Translations under genes and position numbers: made by a program
Shown: positions 22,401-31,845 of the stretch, one piece after another
How the letters are laid out: each line of letters begins with the position of its first letter
Position numbering within the stretch: the first letter of the stretch is position 1
Notes under the pieces: model-generated
What the model saw: only the letters and a program-made list of their open reading frames with translations
Told to the model about the DNA's origin: nothing
Database searches by the model: none
Assembly (NCBI GenBank): GCA_002751075.1
Contig: NAOQ01000238.1
Coordinates: 35,144-76,889 of the forward strand
Reading direction: 5' to 3'
DNA from: Ichthyophonus hoferi
Taxonomy: Eukaryota; Opisthokonta; Ichthyosporea; Ichthyophonida; Ichthyophonidae
DNA: 41,746 nucleotides

Positions 22401-23199
22401 TGGCGCAATTCCACAGGCATTCCACTGATATTGCGGATTAATTATTATCCAATAATAGGCCTGGAATATTATGTCATGATATCCCGTGATAATCATCAAA
22501 ATTTAGTGAACGTAAATTCAGGAGGTGGGTATACAGTGCACTATTAGAAAGGTTTGAAAATTAGTAATTTGATTATAGACCAAATAAAAATAATAAAAAA
22601 AATAATTGAAAAATATTATTTATAAATCTTTAATAGCGTTTCAAAAACCAATTTCAATTTTCATAGAATTTCTGTTATTACAATTTTCGATATACTACTC
22701 CCGATTTACCCTTTTTTCCTGCACCATTTGAAATAGGCCAACAATGCCTAATCTATGATGCAAGTTCGTTCATGTGCATATATGATATCGAAGATTTGAC
22801 CTATTTTGATTTGTTCATGTAATTTTATTTTATTTTATTTCTTATTATGATTTTTTTTTTTTTATAGTTCAAAACTCCAACTGTTAAATATTAGTGAAAT
22901 ATTAAGTAATTATATGGAAAATCCTATCTATTTATTGTGGATTGCCTTGTTTTTCATCTAACCTCTTAGTGATGACTGTTATTTACCTCTGGACCTCTAG
23001 AAAACACATTAACAAGGCCAACATAAGTTTATGCAATTATATATATTAGATCAATATTGAAAGTCAAGCTAGTGTGCAGGTCTACTACAATTGAACACAA
23101 AAAAGTCACAAAGAACTTGTGCTAAAACAGGAACATCTAATTAATTTTGAAAAAAATTTATATAGTTATAATTACTTAATATTATTAGCAATTCCTATT
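22401..23199. other. AT-rich intergenic sequence
   Basis: No gene or clear repeat was recognised. It contains poly-T tracts near 22850. Confidence 0.5.
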
Positions 23200-23565
23200 G
23201 TATAGGGTGTCTGTAAACATAGTTGGTTCGATCTATTTGATGTTGCACGTCAATCTAAGATGATCGATCAAAATTGAACCAGCCAGTGGCAGAGGTCCCA
23301 CGACTATAATAAGCCATTGCAGATCATATGGTTTGGGGGTTTAGATATTACACTGCTTAGGCATTCTGCCCAAGACAAGTTCTGCTGACTTGTTTAATAA
23401 TAAAAAATATGTCATATCATATCAGTACTCCTTGTATACAAAGGGACACGCTATATGCTCCTTAATTCGATATTCTCTTTTTTTCTAAATGGATATAGGT
23501 CATAGGAATCTTGTGCCTCTACTTACTATTCTCAACAACTTGCCACTTAGTGATTAAGCTATCAC
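23200..23565. repeat. Dispersed repeat family A, copy 1
   Basis: Shares ordered blocks with 26950-27260 and 28750-29230: GATGATC...CAAAATTGAACCAGCCA, GGCATTCTGCC, CTGACTTGTTTAATAATAA, AAAGGGACAC, CTTAATTC...TATTCTCTTT, and CTTACTATTCTCAACA. The copies are diverged and therefore old. No coding capacity was seen. Confidence 0.75.
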
Positions 23566-23964
23566 CTGATAAAACAATACGTATTTACTATTTCTGACAG
23601 CACAATCAGTAATTGTAGACAACGTACATTGAATAATATTAAATAAGATGATTAATGCTTTTTTGATCTATAAAAATGTACTAAAACAAAACAAAAGGCG
23701 TGAAAACTACGTCTCTGAAATATTTAAGTGGATAGTGCAGTTTCATACGTGTTTATGATACATTTATCCATTGTGAAAATAATAGAATGTATTATATATT
23801 TGTGGTACAACGGCATATAATAATTTTGTTTGTTTGTACTCTATACTTGCGTTTATGAAAGCTATTTTATAAACCGTTTCAGTTAATATAAACTAATACA
23901 TCTCAGCATATAACAGGGCTTAGATACATTATTATTATTATTATTTGCCAGAGTAGTAGCAATA

Positions 23965-24120
23965 TTAAGTAATATAGCAATCTGTGGTCGTTATAGACTT
24001 ATCTACAAGCTTCAGGGTCTCCAATTGAGTGTTGTATAATAGGACTATATATATGTATGTATTATGATATTGTTTAACAAATATTAAAGGAATACAAAGC
24101 TCCTGTATGATTGTACATGT
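23965..24120 (+). repeat. Dispersed repeat family B, copy 1
   Basis: Matches 26465-26580 in direct orientation (GTCTCCAATTGAGTGTT, ATAGGACTATAT, GATATTGTTTAACAAAT). A shorter inverted match lies at 28195-28280 (TAGCAATCTGTGGT, AGCTTCAGGGTCTC). Confidence 0.7.
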
Positions 24121-24329
24121 ACACAGGCATGTGGGGTTGCCACATATACCCATATACCAGGTGTGCTCGGGGCCACATGCATGTGAACATCCCCTTTTTA
24201 TTATTAAGTTTTGTTTTGTTTTATACTTTGTTTTATCGCCAGTGCTAACTTCCTACTTAACACCCATGTTGCTATCAATAACTTAAACGGAGGCAAGTAT
24301 AAATACTCGTATTAGCCAATCCAACTCAC

Positions 24330-24552
24330 GATAGACCAAAGAGACCCACTAAAACTGTCTGTTTTTACTACAATACTTAAATACTGTTATGCCCTTAATT
24401 TTGAGAAATTAACTCATTTCCTCGTTGATGTAATAGTGCTCATATGCTGCATACTATAGCAAGAATTGATCTACTTATTATCTGGGCTTAGATTGGAACT
24501 TTTTACTCATCTGTGGTTAGTGATCTTGTAACAAGTAATAACCGTTAAAATA
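24330..24552 (+). repeat. Dispersed repeat family C, copy 1
   Basis: Matches 27420-27575 in inverted orientation: GAGAC/TCACTA, ACAATACTTAAATAC, TTGATGTAATAG, and the end GTGGTTAGTGATCTTGTAAC. The same end motif recurs in the foldback at 1531-1556. Confidence 0.7.
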
Positions 24553-24683
24553 ACAACATATAGTACATATTGTTACGACAAAAATGACTAGATAGAAGAT
24601 ACTTAAGAAAATAATGGGTAGTACTTTTTACCGATCCCAACACTGAGTCCTGGCAACTACTACGCATAATTTCCTGTGTAACA

Positions 24684-25589
24684 CTATTTAGATCCCCATG
24701 GTTTCCCAGGGGGTCTTGGAATCATATCATGTCCAGGGCTACTATCTTCTGTACCAATGTGTTGAAATACTGCATTAAACTCAAGACCATCATATTCAGC
24801 ACTATCTCGTATTGTGTGAGCGACGCAATAAATTTCGCTTGCACGCACCGTAGTTCCATACTCTGCAAATTCTCTGCCAGCGGTAGTTAGCTTATTCTGA
24901 ATGCCCAAAAGAGAGTACATGGAAGAAGTGCGGTAGAGACTGGCCCCATTTATATAGGCTGCCCACAGGTTCTGATAGCAGTGGCGTTGAAATTTTACTG
25001 GTCCCATGGAGATTTTTATAATCTCAGGGTTGGGAACAGTTTTATTATAAGAATCGTCTGGGCATAGGATTACACACAACACCTCAGGTACTGCATTTAA
25101 TAATTCCATTGCAATTTTAATTGCTTGGTAATTGTCGGGTCCGTTGTAGGCCCAATTTTCTCTTACATTGAGGATAAATTGGGAGTGACAGAGACTGAAA
25201 AATGCAGTATTAAGATTAAAAGCAATTCCTTCATTATTTTCGGTTACCACTAGCTTAATAATATTATACGTATTCTGCATTTCTTTCAAAAACTTGAAAT
25301 TGGATTTACCATAATCAATCATTACAGTTTTGTAAATAACTTTCTTCTCAAAATTTGATAGATGCCCAATTACTGCCGATAGAGTACGGTTAAATAATAT
25401 TGGCCGTCCACATGAAACCGAGGCTATACACACATGAGTACGCATCTCAAGCCCTTGATTAAACAGACTATTTATTTGACCAGGGTGTAAGCCCTTGTCG
25501 GGCGCAAGCTTTTCTAAAATCCCAACTAGGACGTCAAGAGCACCAACTATTATCACAGATACCAAAACTACTTGATATGGAAACCACAT
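24684..25589 (-). CDS. Glycosyltransferase-like type II membrane protein, single exon
   Basis: 301 residues in one intact ORF. Residues about 5-26 form an uncleaved hydrophobic signal anchor, so the enzyme would face the Golgi or ER lumen. The rest looks like a GT-A fold, family-2-like glycosyltransferase: an early beta strand and STS-type region (HVCIASVSCGRP), NEGIAFNLNTAFF, then ILNVRENWAYNG at about 140-151, where related enzymes have an acidic L-x-L-E-D-D-W block. A downstream GASLYRTSSMYSLLG and a late FQHIGTEDSSPGH also fit the fold. The two central acids of the LEDDW-type block appear replaced (V-R-E-N-W), so metal binding or activity may be altered. There are three N-x-S/T sites. Donor and acceptor sugars cannot be inferred. 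It stands alone in a repeat-rich block, flanked by inverted copies of repeat C. Confidence 0.65.
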   Translation of the reverse strand: MWFPYQVVLVSVIIVGALDVLVGILEKLAPDKGLHPGQINSLFNQGLEMRTHVCIASVSCGRPILFNRTLSAVIGHLSNFEKKVIYKTVMIDYGKSNFKFLKEMQNTYNIIKLVVTENNEGIAFNLNTAFFSLCHSQFILNVRENWAYNGPDNYQAIKIAMELLNAVPEVLCVILCPDDSYNKTVPNPEIIKISMGPVKFQRHCYQNLWAAYINGASLYRTSSMYSLLGIQNKLTTAGREFAEYGTTVRASEIYCVAHTIRDSAEYDGLEFNAVFQHIGTEDSSPGHDMIPRPPGKPWGSK

Positions 25590-25861
25590 CTTCAGAAAAA
25601 ATAATATTGAAAATAGTAGTATGATAGTATGGTAGTATGCATATATGTATATGACAATTATCTAGGCAATTGACTGGTAATTAGATTTCTGTTCTAATTC
25701 AGAAGGAATAGACGCTTTTATGTGCTTTGGTGCGAATGTGGAAATTGCACAATGAGATCGATCATTAAGTGGAGTTATGTCTTTATGTAAATAAACACTA
25801 TTAGTGCTATCTAGTGTCAGTAAGCAGTGTTCTCACTTCTGAAAGAGTGAGCGATTCGAAC

Positions 25862-25905
25862 CCTGATGATCGTATGTGATAGCCAGTGGTACATTAGATA
25901 TTACA
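25862..25905 (-). repeat. tRNA-like relic, possibly the head of an old SINE
   Basis: On the minus strand, ACTGGCTATCACATACGATC is followed by ATCAGGGTTCGAATCGC. GGGTTCGAATC is an RNA polymerase III B-box-like word at tRNA-like spacing from a box-A-like segment. T-stem pairing is imperfect, so a working tRNA gene is unlikely. Confidence 0.35.
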
Positions 25906-26464
25906 GTAACAATGTATATATTAAATGCAAAGGATTTTGTGCACGTATAATGAGAACTTTGTATGGATGTAGATTGTATTGAATACCAATAGTATAATTG
26001 CGTTGTTCAGACCGAGATAGACATTGGATTGAGTCTTTAGCACCACCTATACCTAAGATTACTGCGAAGTTATCTAAAAGTTAATGTTCTAAGAGGGTCA
26101 AGTCTTGAGATTACAATAATAAAAGCTTCAAGGTTATAAACTAAAAAATTGTGCTTTAAAAGCGTTTTAACATTTAAGGTATATCATTAAAAATGATACA
26201 TAATGTTGGAACCAAAGCGTTCATGTTTCTTTTTTACTGATAATAATAAATTGTTGTCAATATTTTTTATTTGCATAGCGTTTTTTATGTCTAATGTTTT
26301 CAAACTGAAGTTGATTTGTCAGTATATATTATGCAAAGTTAGCTATAGTCATATTTAGTAAGGATATTTAGTAAGGATATATTTCTTTAGCTATTTTTTT
26401 CTTCTTTTTTTCTTCTCTTTTTTTTTTCTTCTTCAAGAATCCATAACAAACTCTGTTAGTTCTA
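25906..26464. other. AT-rich intergenic sequence
   Basis: No gene was recognised. It contains a direct TTTAGTAAGGATAT duplication at 26355-26382 and a T/C-rich tract at 26393-26434. Confidence 0.5.
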
Positions 26465-26580
26465 GCAACTTGTGCACAGACTTAGGGGTCGCCAATTGAG
26501 TGTTATATCATAGGACTATATGATTACATATGCATTATGGTATTGTTTAACAAATGATAAATGAATGCAAAGTTGTCTGT
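26465..26580 (+). repeat. Dispersed repeat family B, copy 2
   Basis: Direct copy of 23990-24110: GTCGCCAATTGAGTGTTATA, TAGGACTATAT, ATTGTTTAACAAATGATAAA. Confidence 0.7.
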
Positions 26581-26676
26581 TTAATAATTTAAATGGAACC
26601 AATCATAAATATTCTTATTGACTACTGTTTCCTTATGTAAATAGCTCTTAGCTAATTCACTAACCAGGCGCCAGAT

Positions 26677-26677
26677 G

Positions 26678-26708
<31 letters not shown>
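26677..26708. repeat. CCAGAG hexanucleotide repeat
   Basis: About five tandem copies of GCCAGA/CCAGAG, unusually GC-rich for the region. Confidence 0.9.
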
Positions 26709-26949
26709 AACCAGTAACATTCAACATACAGTGTGGTGACCGCCTTCGGGTTTTTTTTACATTAGGTGTCATGCCACAGTCACTTCTGAGTGCCATCAGG
26801 AATTATGCAGTTCATTTAGTGAGCGACAAGCCTACAGATAAGTAGTCACTATATTAACGTTTTTTTCATATTCCTTCTTTTTATTTTTTATGCCCTAGGT
26901 GAGATATTCTATAACTATAAACACTTAATAGTATTGGTGGTTATTATTA

Positions 26950-27260
26950 CATATGTAGCCTGGGAAAATTGCTAGTACAATCTGCCGGTATTAAACGGCA
27001 AACTAGGATGATCTATCAAAATTGAACCAGCCAATGGTGGAGATTCTGCAGCTATAGAAGTTATTTCCGATTGTATGTTTCGAGATAGCGCATTGTTCAG
27101 GCATTCTGCCTATGAGAAATCTTGCTGACTTGTTCAATAATAATGAAATGTGTCTTGGCTAGCTCTATCCCGTGTATGTAAAGGAACACATTAAAACGCA
27201 CCTTAGTTTAGTATTCTCTCTCCTACTCTTATTCTCAAAGTTTGCTAAAGCAGGAATATT
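26950..27260. repeat. Dispersed repeat family A, copy 2
   Basis: Same block order as copies 1 and 3. Shares CCTGGGAAAATTG with copy 3, and CAAAATTGAACCAGCCAATG and GGCATTCTGCC with copy 1. Confidence 0.75.
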
Positions 27261-27419
27261 TCGTTCATTTAGGTATTTCTTTACATAGCTATAAACATTT
27301 AGTTGGTATTGTCGAAGCATTTTAGCTACTACCGGCATTAGGATGGATACTTCATAATATCTTGTATGAAAATACACTGTTTTTTGCTTATTTATTTATA
27401 TATATATATTTATTAGTGT

Positions 27420-27577
27420 TTGTTACAAGATCGCTAACCACTGATGGATAAGTAGGTTCAATCTCGGCCCTATTACATCAATCTAAATAAGGTGTCATAA
27501 GGCAATTGTATTTAAGTATCGTAGCAAGATTAGACAATTCTAGTGAGTCTCCTTGACCTCTCATAAAGATGAATCTG
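27420..27577 (-). repeat. Dispersed repeat family C, copy 2, running into the assembly gap
   Basis: Inverted relative to 24330-24552. It begins with GTTACAAGATCGCTAACCAC at the outer end. The inner end is lost in the N run. Confidence 0.7.
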
Positions 27578-27928
27578 NNNNNNNNNNNNNNNNNNNNNNN
27601 NNNNNNNNNNNNNNNNNNNNNNNNNNNNNNNNNNNNNNNNNNNNNNNNNNNNNNNNNNNNNNNNNNNNNNNNNNNNNNNNNNNNNNNNNNNNNNNNNNNN
27701 NNNNNNNNNNNNNNNNNNNNNNNNNNNNNNNNNNNNNNNNNNNNNNNNNNNNNNNNNNNNNNNNNNNNNNNNNNNNNNNNNNNNNNNNNNNNNNNNNNNN
27801 NNNNNNNNNNNNNNNNNNNNNNNNNNNNNNNNNNNNNNNNNNNNNNNNNNNNNNNNNNNNNNNNNNNNNNNNNNNNNNNNNNNNNNNNNNNNNNNNNNNN
27901 NNNNNNNNNNNNNNNNNNNNNNNNNNNN
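27578..27928. other. Assembly gap (351 N)
   Basis: A run of N. Apparent ORFs across it are meaningless. It lies between the inverted copies of repeats C and B. Confidence 1.
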
Positions 27929-28194
27929 TTGAACTTAGCGTCTTGGTGTTAGCTAGAGTTATTAGCACCAGAGACAAACGAGGTATAAAAGAAAAGAAAA
28001 CTAAACAATAAAGGGGTTCCGCTCACAAATACGCAGTCACGGATAAAATACGACGTTCTCGTATTCGTACACAATATTTTGAATTCCATAGACATTGTTA
28101 TTGTAATGTCTAATTTACCATTAGCACTCGGAAACAATACACAGTCTGCAAACCGCTCACTTCCTCAGAAGCCTGAAAATTGCTTACTAACTTT
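27929..28194. other. Intergenic sequence right of the gap
   Basis: No feature was recognised. Short ORFs here overlap the gap or lack homology. Confidence 0.4.
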
Positions 28195-28280
28195 AGATAG
28201 TCAATAACTACTATCGAAGACAGTTAGAGACCCCGAAGCCTGTGGACAAATCACTAGTACTACCACAGATTGCTATAGTG
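28195..28280 (-). repeat. Dispersed repeat family B, copy 3 (inverted, partial)
   Basis: On the minus strand, TAGCAATCTGTGGTAGTAC and CACAGGCTTCGGGGTCTCTA match 23976-24020 at roughly 75-80% by eye. Confidence 0.6.
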
Positions 28281-28749
28281 TTGTTATTTTAGGCTGGAAC
28301 TCAGGTATGCGTCAATTTATTAATTACTGAGTTACTAACATCGGTCTGCGCTATTTGATTAGTTATTTTCATATAAAACATATAAAACCTCGCACTGCGT
28401 TATTTTATGGTTAAATTCTATCTAGCTTCAATTTAATTGAGGCTCATAGGTCAATTAGCGGCGCAATACTTAAAAATAAGTGGTGTCACGAATCATTTTA
28501 AGTCTACTGACAGGTCAGTACATTGGCAGAGAACGATATAACGCATACTCGTTCATTATTATGGACCGCAAAAATATTTTTTTAATTTTTTTTTTACTTC
28601 TTAATATGGCGGGGGAGGGTATTCCCATCTAAGACCATTCTTCGGTCTGTGAGGGAAGAAAGAAAACTTAGATTATTCTTTTCGCGTAGTGAGATGCAGC
28701 AATTTTGACTATTTTAACAGGTATTAACAGCAGTCATTCTTGCATATGT
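28281..28749. other. Intergenic sequence between repeat B copy 3 and repeat A copy 3
   Basis: AT-rich, with a poly-T tract at 28577-28593. No gene was recognised. Confidence 0.5.
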
Positions 28750-29230
28750 AACCTGGGAAAATAGTTAGTGCAATCTATTGGCGTTAAGCGGCAATCCAAG
28801 ATGATCTGCCAAAGTTGAGGCAGTAAATTGTTGAGATCGAGCAACTATATAATGGCCATTTCAGATCATGTTTTAGTTCCAGACAGCACATTGCTAAGCA
28901 TCATGCCTAATGCAGGTTCTGCTGACGTGTCTAATCATAAAGATGTGTCTCAGCATATTTGCACTCCGTGAATGCAAAGCGACACATTTAAACACTCATA
29001 GTTTGTTATTATATCTCCTTATAATAGAATATAGGCCACTAGAGCGTTCCTGTCTCTACCTATTATTTTCGACATTGCTTAATAATAATAAACATTTCTT
29101 AGTATATCTGTACTCCATGTATGTAAAGGGACACGTTAAAACGCCCCTTAATTCAGTATTTTCTTATCTTCTAAACGAATATAGGATACAGAAACACTCC
29201 TGTCTCTACTTACGATTCTTAACATGGTAG
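28750..29230. repeat. Dispersed repeat family A, copy 3, with internal duplication
   Basis: Contains the family blocks in order. The terminal block (AAAGxGACACxTTxAAACxC, then GAATATAGG, then CCTGTCTCTAC) occurs twice, at about 28945-29070 and 29100-29225, so this copy is longer than the others. Confidence 0.75.
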
Positions 29231-31190
29231 CAAAGAAAGCTTAAATTAGTTGATTATGGTCACAAAACCTGGTAATTTCATTATATCAACAACCCAAAAA
29301 TGCCGAAGCACTTCACTCCAACCATCCACTGACCTCTACGTGTGGAGATTCAATTTTATTACGTCTACACACTGTCTTCAAATCTGCATTTGAACTATCA
29401 ACAACATTTCCAGCTTCAAAGTGACACCAAGGTGCATTAACTATTTTTCCAGACTAGATATGTAATAATAAATGCTAATAGTATTAAATATTTATAGCCA
29501 TATAAAGAAATACCCAAATTAACTAAATATTCATGTTTTAATATAACACAATACTTTGTCCGGGTGTGTGAAGGAAGTTTTAACACACTTGATTAATTAA
29601 TGGGGTATAAAAGGTATTGTATACCCCATTATTTGTATGTGCATATGTATCACATGGACTCAACTTACTAATTACTAATAATAAATATTTTATTAATCAC
29701 TAATTTCATAATGTAACGGATTGAGTGTAGGTTATGTCAATGAGCCTTTGGCCTTTGAAAGAAATTCTCAAAAGTCTACCATTTTCAGTAGCTATATATT
29801 TGGGCGGCAATATTTCCAAAAAAATATTGCATTGTGATTTACTGACTAATTCAATACAGAATGTTTAAAATATTATTGAATTAGTGATCTAATTAATAAC
29901 TTCGTAGTGGTTACCAGTATCATTTGTGATGACTGTTTCCTTTTGAATGACATCTATGTTTAGATCAGTTTCACTTTCCGAGACAAGTTTAATGCATTTA
30001 TTTTCCTCTATTTTCACAGTAAGTAAAGTAAAGTTCTTTCTGAGTTGTCTTCTGCAGTGTAATTATCTAGATGAACGGATCTCGAATGCGTACTTCCAAT
30101 ATAAAGTCACCAATGCTTTGATTTTTTTAAGCGTCTTTGTTTCTGTCGGTCATGATAGTATGACAGAGTTTTACTAATAATCACTTATGCACCTTAAAAA
30201 CCATCATTATTTATTTTAATTTATATCAATATATGATAGTAAGTAAGTGCATAGCTCTTTTGTAGTTCTTTGCTGCATTTTACGATCAAGATGCAATCAT
30301 ATTTATTTGTACCAATGGAAGATACTTGATTGACCTAAGTAGATCAAGAATTTAAAATCAAGTAATGAAATTCTTATATATTGTTAGCGATCGCTTTTAT
30401 AGAGTGAGCCGCGCTTCATTGAAATATATGATAAGATGTAAATAAACCGTAAAAATATGGGGTTACAATAGGTAAAATATTGAATGGGTTGATGACTATT
30501 TTAAAATAAATAAATATAATTCAATAAAATAATAAAACAAAAAAGTAATTATTTATGTGAAAAGTTAACAGGAGAAATTAGAGACGTGCGAGAATACACA
30601 CACACATATATATATATATATACTTGGATGCAATTTTAATCTAATATGTGATAAAGTAAAACTTGGAATTGTTCAGTGATAGCACAATAGGAAAGAAGTA
30701 GTAAATCTTAACGAGTCTACATAATAGGTTATTTACGATATGAGAATGCGATTGTAGATAGCGCGGCAAATATCACCTCAAGATCCAAAATTCTTACGTA
30801 ATAAGGTTGCACTTTTTGCAAATACATAATTTGTATAGTTTATTTATTATATATATATTATTAATTTATGCAATTATATAGGCTAGTAATACCGTTATTT
30901 ATAAAGCTCATGGTTTATATGATGACTCGAAGTGACTTAAAATTGATATATTAATGGTCTATTTGTTTTATATTAGCAAGGTGTTTTACGTTAGGTTTCT
31001 CAGTATATGATACAGAGGTTGAGGATACATGTATGTATGAGCCGGCCCTGTTATAGACAGGTGACAGGTAGGCCGGGTTTATAGTGTGATATTATGATAA
31101 TATCTATGTAAGTATTGTAAGGATTATATGTATGTATGTAAGTATTTATATACGTATTTATATAGGTAATGTATGTATGTCTGTTTGTCT
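29231..31190. other. Gene-poor AT-rich intergenic sequence
   Basis: No exon with family similarity or a credible long ORF was recognised on either strand. It contains short TA and CA tracts near 30598-30622 and 30850. ORFs at 28910-29230 and 29947-30177 look like chance or repeat-derived frames. Confidence 0.5.
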
Positions 31191-31241
31191 GTAGGTAGGT
31201 AGGTAGGTAGGTAGGTAGGTAGGTAGGTAGGTAGGTAGGTA
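31191..31241. repeat. TAGG tetranucleotide microsatellite
   Basis: About 12 uninterrupted GTAG/TAGG units. The 170-codon and 80-codon minus-strand ORFs across it are artefacts (YLPT repeats). Confidence 0.95.
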
Positions 31242-31674
31242 TGTGTAAGCATACAAATGTGCAAATGTGTATGCATGGATACAGAGAGTGAGAGAGAAGC
31301 GATAAATATATGTATGTAAATAAAGGAGGAATTATTGCAGCCCGGAAGGAGAGTGAAAGAAAACAAGATATATAAACGGGAGAGGGAGAACGAGTAAAGA
31401 TGTTGGCTGAGGATGGAAAAGGGAGACAGTGCATGTTTGTGTGAGTGATAGGGGAGGAGAGGGCATCAACAGATGTAGAGAGGTTTAAAAAGACACACAC
31501 ACACACATATATATATGGAGATTGACATTGATATAAGTATGTCTTCATATGTAGTTTAATCACTCATTTTTATGTATATAGATATATCACTATAGATATA
31601 TATATATATATAAATTGATAAACAGAGAATATAATTTGTATTTTTTGGAGCAAGTTTATGGAATATCCCGTCAC

Positions 31675-31815
31675 AAAGGCGTATATCCCACCACTTATGA
31701 CGTTATAATGACGTATATCCCACACTATATGACGTTATAATGACGTATATCCTCCACTATATAACGTTGTAATGACATATAGCCCACTTTATATGACATC
31801 ATAATGACGTATCTC
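31675..31815 (+). promoter_or_regulatory. Tandem array of TGACGT sites upstream of the EP400/Eaf1-like gene
   Basis: About four 32-bp units (each with GACGTATATCCC and TATGACGTTATAAT) end roughly 30 bp before the start codon. TGACGT occurs exactly five times, at about 31698, 31709, 31730, 31741 and 31805. Variants TAACGT and TGACAT fill the other expected positions. TGACGT is the core of CRE/ATF-type bZIP sites, so a promoter role is likely but inferred. Confidence 0.65.
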
Positions 31816-31845
31816 TCGCTCTCTTATGATAGAGGGCCATGCAGC

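Noticed and set aside
27553-28011. ORFs across the N run
   Set aside because: They consist mostly of undefined residues over the assembly gap.
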